This document shows, piece after piece, positions 39,986-49,717 of a stretch of DNA of 64,000 bases. The number at the start of each line of letters is the position of its first letter. Within the stretch, counting starts at the first letter, position 1. The stretch is taken from the NCBI GenBank assembly GCA_963377175.1, contig CAUJNA010001624.1, positions 398,501 through 462,500 on the forward strand, in the 5' to 3' direction. The notes under the pieces are model-generated. The model saw nothing but the letters and a program-made list of their open reading frames with translations, did not search any database and had not been told where the DNA came from. The DNA comes from Effrenium voratum (Eukaryota; Sar; Dinophyceae; Suessiales; Symbiodiniaceae). Position numbers and translations under genes: made by a program.

Positions 39986-40929
39986 GGCGGTGATTTCCTT
40001 GAACATTGGCATATTACCAACAATATGATCTTTCCAACACCTAGCTGCGCCCGAGACATCACTTGATGATGGGAGTGCGACACTCCATGGTGCAGGGTTT
40101 GCCCGCTCGCCACTTACTGCGGGATGATTGGAATGAGTCTCACATTGCGAACAATGCGGCAGGCATTGGCTAATTACAAGCGTCAGCTTTCTCGCTTTGA
40201 CGCCAGGTGACGGTGGGGTGTATCGTACAATTGGTCAATGGGAGAGTCAGGCAGAGTCAAAGTCTAGTTCCGTGGCAACATCTCTAGCCCCAAAGTGCTG
40301 CCTGGTCCACGGCTCGAGCTGGGCGTCCCGGCTTGGTCCGTGGAAAAGGTTGCCGCAAGTACACGGAAGGCAGTCAATGTGTGGGGTGCATCAGCTTACT
40401 AAACGGTCTTGGGGCGTTTGTGTGCTTTGGGCGCCACTCATTTTCAGATTCCCCAAAGCGCAGTGTTTTCAAAAAAGACTGCTTCGACAAACGATCCATG
40501 GGAACGATAGGAAGACAAAAGCGCCAAGACAGCTCTTGCTGTTGGAGGGTCAGGGTTTTTTTGGCTCCTTCTGCGAACAGCCAAAAGCGAGGCCGCAGTT
40601 TGTGGGCGAAAGGCGTGGAGGCCTGCTGACAAAAATGGCAAACATGAAGCGTTCCCGACAGGCTGCTTTCCACTTGATCAGGGCAAACATCTGCTCCATC
40701 ATCCCAATCTCCCTTTTTGACAGACCTGAATTCCTTGCCATAGACAAAGAGGGGTGTGGCACACTGAAGTTGTTTCTAGCAACGAACGTGCTCAGTAAGT
40801 GAAGTTGTATCAAAAGCTCGGCGTTTTTGGGCTTACTTTTCTGGGGCCACCTTTTTTTTTTTTAAAAAAAAAAAAAAAACCCTTACCGCTCTGCCGTTTT
40901 GAGCTTTCTGCGCTTTTAACCTCAAAACG
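39986..40929. other. Host-like DNA with T13/A16 palindrome
   Basis: No gene is supported; the minus- and plus-strand frames at 40,200-40,810 lack motifs. At about 40,851-40,880 a run of T switches to a run of A, a perfect homopolymer palindrome. Confidence 0.45.
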
Positions 40930-41110
40930 CGACCTTTTAGTACAAGTGTGGAACGTGAAGTACACTTTGGCAGCTCCAGCTTGAAAATCGCAACCTTTCA
41001 GTACAAGTGCAGTACACAAAGTACGAAGCACACTTTGGCAGCTCCAGCTTGAAAGTCGCAACCTTTTTGTACAAGTGTAGCACGCGAAGTACACTTTGGC
41101 CGAGAAAGGC
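40930..41110 (+). repeat. CAGTACAAGTGC minisatellite, left array
   Basis: Two to three units of about 70 bases containing TCAGTACAAGTGCAGTAC, then ACTTTGGCAGCTCCAGC. Related units form a longer array at 46,190. Confidence 0.8.
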
Positions 41111-41422
41111 TTGGACAAATCCGCACCAGACGGGTCGTGGGAATTCGAGCTCGCAAAGACCCGTGACAGGCACACAAACTCACTGCAGCCTAGACGGTCT
41201 ATATAGCTCATCGTGACTTTGGCACCCCTTCTCGTGCTTGGTTTAATGCCTTCTCGTATTTTGTTCGTTTTTTTTCTGTCGGGGTTAGGCAGGCCTCTAG
41301 GGTCGGCGTAAGTGCCCGGGTCCCGATCGGGAATTCCCCCTCCAGCTAAGGGGCCCTGACTGAAGCGAAATGCCACAAGCCAGCCAGACTCAGCCAGATT
41401 TGTGGGAAGTACAGAAACGGCC

Positions 41423-41448
41423 AAACCATTAGCACAGACAACCATCAA
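41423..41448 (-). repeat. Terminal inverted repeat, right
   Basis: The minus strand reads TTGATGGTTGTCT, then GTGCTA, then ATGGTTT, matching the left terminus at 14,856. Confidence 0.65.
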
Positions 41449-41456
41449 CATCTTAT
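41449..41456. repeat. Target-site duplication, right copy
   Basis: CATCTTAT directly follows the right terminus of the insertion and opens the viral right segment. Confidence 0.65.
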
Positions 41457-41533
41457 TAAAAACACTTAATGAAATTAATGCGTTCATTGTCAATCCGAAG
41501 CCCATTTTCTCCAACAGCCAACCCCAGCCCGAA

Positions 41534-41552
41534 AAACTACTTAAAGAGAAAA
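41534..41552 (+). promoter_or_regulatory. PLV promoter-like motif, class 1
   Basis: AAACTACTTAAAGAGAAAA followed by TACCTTATAT, 29-47 bases before the polymerase start at 41581. It is identical over 19 bases to the motif at 14,479. Confidence 0.7.
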
Positions 41553-41580
41553 TACCTTATATTATATAGAGTATGGTATT

Positions 41581-44500
41581 ATGGTTACCATGGCAGAAGG
41601 AAAAATCATAGATTTCATTTTAAACAGCCAACAAGGCGAACTGATACAAAAAGAAGGGAGGCAATCACAAGAACTCAAAATAGGCGATAAGACATACAGA
41701 TATGACAAGAACAAACCAGTTTCAATGGTATTGAACACGAAACTCAAGGAAGTGGCGAGGAGTGACGGATATAGAAAGCATAGCCTTTTAATGAAAGGTG
41801 CTAATTATCTAAAACTAACGAGAGGCAGACCCTTACAGGATTATGTCAAGCGTTTCAAGTCCAAAATCACTGACGAGCAACAAGCGTTCAAGGGATATGC
41901 CAACACCTACTCGGTAAGTGATATAAGATTAAAGGGGATGAAAGGTTTATCCTACTTAAAATACCAGAAGCAACGACTGGCAGAATTCCCCAACAGAAAC
42001 CTGAATATGAAAATAATCGTTGAAACCGATTTATCATTCAAAACTCCTGCCAACGAAGTTATCCAAAGGAGGTTAAGAAGCAGAAGATACAATGTTCATA
42101 ACCCCGATGAGTTGAACAGCGTGTTAAAAAACATTGGACACGACATTGAGACACAAATTGAAATAACCGAATACGTTCAGTCGGGATTGGTTCTTGGTCA
42201 AGTTGAAAAGTTAGTCATCAGTTATGATAGATACAAACCTACCCGTGGTTCATCATTCATTCCATTACCCGACTGGGTGGCAAACAAAAAGGCTTGTATT
42301 AATATTAAAATGAGGATGACTTATGTTTTAAATTTTCCGTTCAATGCGGATTCTATAGTTATACAAAAAAGACCATCCCTGCGAGATGTATCATTATAAG
42401 AAATCGTTAGTGATAGTTTCATCAAGTGGGATAATATTAACTTTCCAGTAGGTAATGATGAGATTGAACAGTTTGAAGAAGATAATAATCAACTCTGATA
42501 CGAATAGTAAAACGATTTTGTTATACAAAAGAAGCAACAACCCACAAGCACAGCACAAAATAGATTTGATTAAATTAGATGAAGGTTATGACACACATTA
42601 TGTGTTCATCAAAAATTACGACAAATTGATGAGAACACAAACCAACAAGAAACACACAACGAAGAAACACTGTAGGTTCTGCTCTCACGGTTTTCAATCA
42701 GAAGAACTTTTAAAGAAACACGAAGAACAGGGATGTCTAGCAGTTGAGGGACAGAAAATTGAAATGCCAAAAGCAGGTGAAACAATAGCATTCAAAAACC
42801 ATTTCAAGAAACTTAAAGCACCCTTCGTAATTTATGCCGACTTTGAATGTTTGACCGTGCCCATTGATGTTAAAAGCAAATCAGCAAAAGCTAAAAGTAC
42901 ATCATATCAAAACCATCGTCCATGCGGTTTCATGATTAATGTAGTCAATGCTATAACTGGAAGTAGTGAGCCTTACTTATACAGAGGTGAAGATTGTATG
43001 GATAAGGTCATTGAAAAAACAATGAAGTCAGAGAAGATATTATTAATAGGATGAAGGAAGTAAAAGAGATAATCATGACTGAAAAGGACAAGGAATATTT
43101 TGAAAATGCTTAAGAGTGCTTCATCTGTGGAATTGACTTCAAGGAAGGTGACAAGAAGGTTCGTGACCATTGTCACTTTCTTGGAGCTTACAGAGGATGT
43201 GCCCACGATGATTGTAATCTTGGTTTTAGTATGAGATATTATAAAATCCCTGTGTTTCTTCATAACCGTAAAAAAACTATGATGCCCACTTAATCATCAA
43301 CCAGGCACACGAACTGAAGAAGAATTCTAAAATACAATGTATCGCTCAGAACAGCGAAAAGTTTATAACCTTTGGTTTTAAAAATATTTGTTTCAAGGAC
43401 AGTTTCAGTTTCTTATCATCTTCTTTGGATAAGTTAGTTAAACTCAGTAAATATGAGGATGATATGAAGCGTGAGAACTGGAAGAACAATTTCAGATATA
43501 GTGTCAGAAACCCCTATGTTAAAACTGATGAGGACTTGGATTTCCTGACTGACAAGGGCATTTATCCTTATGACTACTTTGATGACTTTGAAAGACTTAA
43601 GGAAAGGCTTTACCACCTAAAGAAGCGTTTTACAGTAAATTGAGTGAAGAACATGTAACTGATAAAGATTATGAAAGGGCATTGAAAGTATGGAAGCACT
43701 TCGGCATCAGGACGCTCGGGCAGTATCACGACCTGTATTTAAGAACTGATGTTTTACTACTGACTGATGTATTTGAAAACTTTAGGGACTTGTGTATGGA
43801 ATACTACGGTTCAGACCCTGCTCATTATTATACATTACCTAATTTTGCATGGGACGCAATGCTTCTAAGTGTTGAAATAGAACAATTGCATGACCAAGAG
43901 ATGTTTGAGATGGTTGAAAAGGGAATGAGAGGTGGTATGTGTCAAGTCAGTCATAAATTAGCAGTGGCAAATAATAAGTATATGGAGGAAGCATATGATA
44001 AGAACAAACCATCAAATTATATTAGTTACTTGGATGCTAATAACCTGTATGGTTTAGCAATGTCCCAGAAGTTGCCATTGAAACAATATCAAGTGGGCAA
44101 AGAAAAAACCCAATGTTGAAAATTGAAATGAAAACGATGAGTTTGGTTATGTTATGGAAGTTGATTTGGAATACCCCGAAACATTGCACGACTACCACTC
44201 CGACTACCCACTAGCACCTGAAATAATGAATGTAAATGTGGATATGCTTTCCGATTCTCAAAAGCAAGTCTTCAAAATATATTATGATGGAAACACACCG
44301 AAGGATGAGAAAACCAGTAAGTTTATATTAAATCTAAAGGATAAAGAAAAATATGTGGTTCATATCAAGACTTTACAGTATTATCTAAAAATGGGTTTGA
44401 AAATGACCAAAGTCCATAGGATACTCAAATTTCAACAAAGGGCATGGTTGAAACCGTGGATTGACTTCAACACTGGTAAAAGGAAAGAAGCCAAAAGCGA

Positions 44501-45294
44501 TTTTGAGAAAGATTTATTTAAATTTATGAATTACGTGGTGTTTGGAAAAACTATGGAAGACGAGCGAAACCATATGGACTTTGAACTGGTTGATAACGAA
44601 GTTAGATATGAAAAATGTGTGAATAACCCAACATTCAAAAACAGATTTATTATAAATGAAAATCTGGTAGGAGTTGAAAAAACTAAAGCGAAACTGAAAC
44701 TGGACAAACCAACTTTCTTAGGAATGAGCATTTTAGATTTAGGCAAACTTCATATGTATAAGTGTTACTATGATGTCCTGAAGAAAAAATACAATGAAAC
44801 CATCAAATTGAAATATACCGATACTGACAGTTATGTAATTCAAACAATGACTGATGATATTTATAAGGATTTCAATGAGATAAAGCAACACATGGATTTT
44901 AGCGACTACCCTGCTGAGCACCCATGTCATGACAAAACAAATAAGAAGGTCTTAGGAATGTTTAAGGACGAAGTGAATGGAAAAAAACATTACAAAATTC
45001 ATTGGTTTAAAACCTAAATCATATGCCTTCACAATACATGGTGAGGATGATGAACATAAGAAGTCAAATGGTGTTGTGAAACACAAGGTGAAGAAATAAC
45101 TGTCATATCAGAACTACCACGAAGCATTATTTCAAAACAAAAAGCATGAAATAACATATAATTTTATGAGGAGTAAGTCTCATCAAATATATTGAATGAC
45201 TCAAGTTAAGCAAAGTCTGAGTAATTCTGAAAATAGCAGGTTTTATATTGATGCCTTCAATTCACTGTTTTATGGGCATCATACTATAAAATAA
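41581..45294 (+). pseudogene. polB: Protein-primed family B DNA polymerase (PolB), broken
   Basis: The viral replicase. In order: an N-terminal domain (41581-42399); a finger (CRFCSHGFQSEELLKKH); exonuclease I (FVIYADFECL, Asp and Glu); a Cys/His knuckle (CFICGIDFKEG, DHCHF); an exonuclease II remnant (HN then YDAHLI); KGIYPYDYF; YHDLYLRTDVLLLTDVFENF; polymerase motif A (YLDANNLYGLAMSQ); motif B (KFMNYVVFGKTMED); motif C (KYTDTDS). After frame changes it ends with NYHEALFQNKKHEITYNF and FYIDAFNSLFYGHH near 45294. About 1,240 residues is normal for Polinton polymerases. At least seven lesions are visible, including frame changes near 42,310, 43,040, 43,280, 43,640, 44,120 and 45,015, and stops near 43,110 and 45,196. 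The active-site residues themselves are intact. Confidence 0.92.
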
Positions 45295-45307
45295 TTATCT
45301 AAATAGT

Positions 45308-45311
45308 TCTA
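45308..45311 (+). promoter_or_regulatory. TCTA motif before methyltransferase
   Basis: TTCTAATAATATG lies 20 bases before the ATG at 45328; another TCTAA is at 45298. Confidence 0.45.
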
Positions 45312-45327
45312 ATAATATGAAATATAT

Positions 45328-45968
45328 ATGAAATCAGTAGAATTATTTAGTGGTACGGGCTCGGTTGGTCGGGTCGCTCGTGATTTGGGTTATAGTGTGA
45401 TTTCATTGGATTTGAAAAATGCTGATATCAATCAGAATATGTTGAGTTGGGATTACAAAGAGTTTGATGAGGGTGAGTTTCAAGTGATTTGGGCATCCCC
45501 TCCATGCACTGAATACCGTAGAGCTAAAACACCAGGACTTACCAAGATAGATTATGCTAATAGTATTGTTTTGAAAACTCTTGAGATTCTTGATTATTTT
45601 AAACCGGTTTGGTGGGTGATTGAAAATCCTCAGACGGGTCTTTTCAAGGAACACTTCGGTATGTTGATGTGGATTATTGTATGTATGGGTTCAATTATCG
45701 GAAGAGAACAAGGTTGTGGACTAACAGCATGGATACCGAAGCCTTTATGTTGTGGGAATTGTGGTAAAGTAAGGAATGGTAAACATCTTGAAACTGCTCA
45801 AAGGTTGCCATCGGGTAAGAAATCTGAATGGAGTGTTGTGTGTGTGAACATAAAAAAGATGATTTATATAAAATCCCTACTGATTTAATTAGTGATACGT
45901 TTGGTTCTCTTGCTCACTTGCCCAAAGAACCCAGAAATAAAAGGTTAACCTTTTGGGGCCATGACTAA
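45328..45968 (+). pseudogene. C5 cytosine DNA methyltransferase, frameshifted
   Basis: Methylates cytosine in DNA using S-adenosylmethionine. Motif I is ELFSGTGSVGR, the catalytic Pro-Cys motif is WASPPCTEY, and WWVIENPQTG matches motif VI. After KEHFG the frame changes near 45655, so the stretch VDVDYCMYGFNYRKRTRLW is read in another frame. It returns to the first frame near 45,735 (PLCCGNCGKVRNGKH). A third shift near 45,835 leads to LYKIPTDLISDTF, the usual phage-type C-terminus. The last residues to 45968 run into host-like DNA, so the viral end is near 45,900. It may mimic host methylation or block a host or rival nuclease. Confidence 0.8.
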
Positions 45969-46189
45969 AACTAGACCAAAAAGGAAAAACCAAAAGGTCA
46001 AAAGGTCGGCTTTGGGCAACTGAGCTTGTGTTCTAAGTCTGTCAGCTTTGGGTTTGGGTTCAAACTTGAAACATCTGAGGGTTGTTCTAAATTCCTTTTC
46101 CCAGGTGTTATCATTTTGGGGCTTACGCCGCGCTTACGCGAAGGAACACGTAAAAAAAACGTTGACCTGAAAAAAACGCGCAGCTAGTA

Positions 46190-46950
46190 GTGCTTTACAT
46201 TCCGGATTGCACAGTAAGCAATTTCGGAATCGCAACTTTTCAGTACACGTGCAGTACGCGAAATACACTTTCCAGGCCACAGCTCGAAATCGCAACTTCT
46301 CAGTACAAGTGCAGCTCCGCAAAGCGCAAAGTAGACTTTCCTAGCTCCAGCTCGGATGCCAACTTGCCAGTACAGACAACAGTACGCAAAGTGCACTTTC
46401 CCAGCTCCAGCTCGAAATCGTAACTTTTCAGTACAAGCGCAGTACGGGAAGTACACTGTACACTTTCCCAGCTCCAGCGTAAGAAGCCGCAGCTTTTCAG
46501 TACAAGCGCAGTTCGCAAAGTACATTCTCCTAGCCCCAGCTCAAGCGCAACTTTTCAGTACAAATTTCCCAGTTCCAGCTCGGAATTGTAACTTGACAGC
46601 ACCACCTCCAGCTAGGAATCGCAACTTGTCAGTACAAGTGCAGTACGCGAAGTACCCTTTCCCCGGCTCCAGCTCGATTTCGCGAACTTTAGTTACAAGG
46701 TCAGTACGCCCAGAACACTTTCTCAGCTCAAGCCTGAAATCGCATCTTTTCAGTACGCCCATTTTTCAGCTCAAGCCTTGAATCTCAGCTTTTCAGTACA
46801 AGTGCAGTACGCGAAGTAGTCTTTCCTAGCTCCAGCTCCGAATCGCATTTTTTCAGTACAAGTGCAGTATGCGAAGTACACTTTGGAAATCTCCAGCTCG
46901 AACTCAGTACAAGCGCAACGCGAAGTATCTTTCCTCAGACAGGCTGTGTA
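46190..46950 (+). repeat. CAGTACAAGTGC minisatellite, right array
   Basis: About ten diverged units of 60-80 bases with CAGTACAAGTGCAGTACGCG, then CTTTCCCAGCTCCAGCTCG, same orientation as the left array. Frames over it are repeat translations (YCTCTEKLRF). Confidence 0.85.
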
Positions 46951-47791
46951 GTTTGTGGAAGTTTTGCCCATCTTGGTGAAACTTACCCTTATCTTTTTTT
47001 GGGCGCCCTATCGTTTTGATGTGTTTTTGGCACATCAGGCCTGGCTTGCACCAGCCCCTTCAATTCTACTTGTTCGATGGTTCTGAACCCAGTTCATACT
47101 GTTCCAGGATTTACGATGTCAGTGTCTATGCTAGCAGGGAGGAATCATATACATACACACATAGAGAGGGCATAGTAATGTGGCTGCTTTGATTGTGCCT
47201 ATTGCAAGCAACTAAGTGAAAGTTGAGGCCTCTGAAAAGACAAAAGGTATTGGTTTTCCAAGGGAGATTGAAGCAGGTTAGAAGCCAGTTTGAAACATGA
47301 CGCAACCCCCACAAACAAGGCCCCAGCACTTTGAAGCTTTTTTCATTCAAACACCGCAGTAAACAGGGGGCTTCCCGAAAGGGAGAATGGTTTTACTGCG
47401 CACTCTTGTCTGCTGACAGGTGTGTTTAGGGGAAATCGGAGATGTCAGGCGCCGCCGAATGGGTCTCACCCTCGAATGGTTTCGCTTTCTGCCAGCTTGC
47501 GGCTGGAAGGTACGCTCTATTTTTCTATCAAGCTCTGCAGTTGGCTCCTGCGGTTGCAGGTGCATGCGGCTGTTGCCAGCGCACATCCCCAAAGAAACAC
47601 CGACCCCAGGCGACGTGCGTCTGATGTCAAACGCACGAGAGCGAAAAACACCTGGGGGTCAGCCACACTCAATATGTGACTACACATCCCCTGGAAACAC
47701 AAACGAAACACACGGAGCACTGCCACACTGAACATTTGGCTGCCTGTGTCTGTTTGTCACATCCATTCCCGAACACATGGCTGTCGAACCA
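46951..47791. other. Host-like DNA, no gene recognised
   Basis: Unique sequence with short frames only. Confidence 0.4.
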
Positions 47792-48445
47792 TCAGTCAAC
47801 ATCTTCAATGCCATCTGCATCTTCTGCCCGCATGCGGGCGTCTCGCTCAGCACTTCTCCAGGCCTGGGCCCGCTCCTGTGCTTTTTCTTTTTTGCATTGA
47901 CGGCACAAAGTGCCGGTGGCCGTTCCACTTTGAGTGGAGATGTACCACTCGGACTCACTGTTCGACTTAGGCCTTCCGCATCCTGCGCACCTCGTTGCAG
48001 CCACTTTGACACCACGGGGGTTTCTGATCAGGCCCTTGACTTTGTTGCCACGACCATGCCGCGCTTGCTTCCCCAGCGCGGCTTGCAAAAGGCGAATCTC
48101 GGCCTGCAGGGCAGCCAGCGTCGGGGCTGTAGCTGGAGGACACTCTGGGTTTGCCATGGCCATGTTTGTGGCATCGCCCATGTTGCCGGCATTTTCCTTC
48201 TCATCCTGCTCATTCGACATGTTCCCCGCAGCGCTGTTTTTGGACACCTTCTCAGGCGTATTGTCCTTGGCGCTGCCACTGCCCACCTCGAGCTTGACTT
48301 TCACTGGGGTGTCACAAGCAGGGATTCGGATTTTCGTCGTGGGCGCAGTCAGCCCTGGCCCTGGCCTCTTGGAACTGACGCGGGACCTAGGCACGTCAGA
48401 CAGCATGAGCTCCAGGGTCTCGATGGTCTTTGCATCCAACTTCAC
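47792..48445 (-). CDS. Hypothetical host protein with paired CxxC zinc motif
   Basis: An open frame of 217 codons starts MKLDAKTIETLELMLSDVPR. A polar, probably disordered middle (about residues 40-110) leads to a helical stretch (LAALQAEIRLLQAALGKQ) and a zinc-binding module CAGCGRPKSN...LCRQCKKEKA, followed by an acidic/Arg-rich end. The paired CxxC spacing of about 24 residues suggests a treble-clef or ribbon. Multi-domain exon of a host gene; function unknown. Confidence 0.45.
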   Translation of the reverse strand: MKLDAKTIETLELMLSDVPRSRVSSKRPGPGLTAPTTKIRIPACDTPVKVKLEVGSGSAKDNTPEKVSKNSAAGNMSNEQDEKENAGNMGDATNMAMANPECPPATAPTLAALQAEIRLLQAALGKQARHGRGNKVKGLIRNPRGVKVAATRCAGCGRPKSNSESEWYISTQSGTATGTLCRQCKKEKAQERAQAWRSAERDARMRAEDADGIEDVD

Positions 48446-49446
48446 CCAGTTGACCTGAGATGGCAGTTGGGTTGTTGTTGTTTGGAGAAATCATGACCTT
48501 AGTGTGTTTCAGCTCTACACTATTTACATGGGCACATTGGACGCTGGGTGGCTGCCCCCGAAGGCCGAGTGATGTGGAGTTTGTGCTGGAGCACTCTCAC
48601 GCTCTGGATGCGCCAGCCATAGCAGCCACCGTTGCCTTGGAGAAACCCGGACAGCTCTTCACGTGGTACGCAATGCTCACGCTGTCGGTTGAGCACTTCT
48701 TTCTCGCTCAACCAAGTGCAATCCGAGAACCTAGCAGGGACCGAAGACCAGTGGCTTAACTGCTTGTCCGAAACACCGCGCGGAAAAAAAAACAGGCTAA
48801 CTCTTTAGCAAGGTGCCAGGCAATCGCCTCGAGCGAAGCTTCACCGCTTCGTAGGAGCGCTACAGGGCCAATTGCACGGACCGGGAACTTCCGGAGTTCT
48901 AAGCACTTGTCTTCACGGTTGATGGCATCAAGCCACCGGGAGCGCAAAGTCAAAGCTGAGTGAAGCAGCATGGCAATCTTCCCCCAAAAATGCTTCTACT
49001 GCTCCTGCTAACCCAAAGCGCATATCAACCAGCAGCAGTTCAACGGCTCAAATGGGTGCAGATGCGCTGCTGGCCGCATCTTGGCAGCGCAACTCGTAAG
49101 CTTACTCCTGGACTATGCCCCCTCCCACTAACAATGGGCACAAACTACACCACACAACTTTTGACCCAAGCATGGTTGCCCCAACCCTGAGACTCCCAAG
49201 CACGGCGCCTTTTCCAACCTTCATATCTGGGAGAGTCACATGGGGGTTATCCAAAATTACTTTGCCTGGAAACCCCCCAATCGCCGGCCAATCGCGATCC
49301 TATCGCGGCCACACAAATTCCAATCGCGGAGCAATGTTGGGCGTTTCTGTTTCACTTTTGGCCGTCTTACCTCAAGCGCTGGCCTTCCTCCATCCATATC
49401 TGGAAACAGGAAGCTCGGATTGGCAGGCGCTCACTGGTGGAACTCG
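48446..49446. other. Host-like DNA, no gene recognised
   Basis: Short frames only; nothing recognisable. Confidence 0.4.
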
Positions 49447-49511
49447 TCCAATCGCCGTCCAATCGCCGTCCAATCGCCGTCCAATCGCCGTCCAATCGCG
49501 GTCCAATCGCG
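49447..49511. repeat. 11-bp tandem repeat (CCAATCGCCGT)
   Basis: Six units of CCAATCGCCGT or CCAATCGCGGT. Related single units occur at 49,280-49,330. Confidence 0.9.
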
Positions 49512-49717
49512 GAATTCGGCGTGAAACTTCGGTTTGCAGCTTCCAGCCCTTGCCAGCAATCAGATTTGAAAACCACTGTCTGGGCCTGCAATGATTCCAG
49601 AGGGAACTTTTGCGCGAGACCGCGGAGTCAAAATGAGCGAGACGTGCGTCGGCACCATGCAACGTCTACATTCATAATAATTTCGTTGCCACACGGTAAG
49701 CCTTTTTTGACACCGCG

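Larger units (their letters stand above)
14857..41448. mobile_element. Putative 26.6-kb transposon-like insertion in the PLV
   Basis: Host-like DNA that splits the virus. Its left end reads TTGAGGGTTGTCT and the complement of its right end reads TTGATGGTTGTCT; both are followed within six bases by ATGGTTT. Outside the termini, CATCTTAT occurs on both sides as an 8-base direct repeat. This is the expected signature of a cut-and-paste insertion with an 8-bp target duplication. It is large and contains another TIR element, so it may be a small element swollen by nested insertions. No gene in it can be assigned as its own transposase. Confidence 0.65.
41449..45915. mobile_element. Polinton-like virus, right segment
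   Basis: This AT-rich block encodes a protein-primed family B DNA polymerase and a C5 cytosine methyltransferase, both plus strand. It starts with the same promoter-like motif as genes of the left segment. Its left edge repeats the 8 bases CATCTTAT found at the right edge of the left segment, so the two were probably contiguous before the 26.6-kb insertion. The right edge is near 45,915, where host-like sequence resumes with no viral terminal repeat visible. Confidence 0.88.

Noticed and set aside
1..45915. All frameshifts as sequencing error
   Set aside because: Some are in A or T runs and may be errors, but the Walker A substitution, the 4-base duplication, the integrase deletion and several nonsense codons are not typical of homopolymer error.
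40930..46950. Minisatellite arrays as the viral target site
   Set aside because: The left array lies inside the 26.6-kb insertion, whose own target duplication is in viral DNA, so the virus was not inserted into that array.
49447..49511. Short regular repeats as a CRISPR array
   Set aside because: Units are contiguous 11-mers with no unique spacers; no cas-like gene is present.
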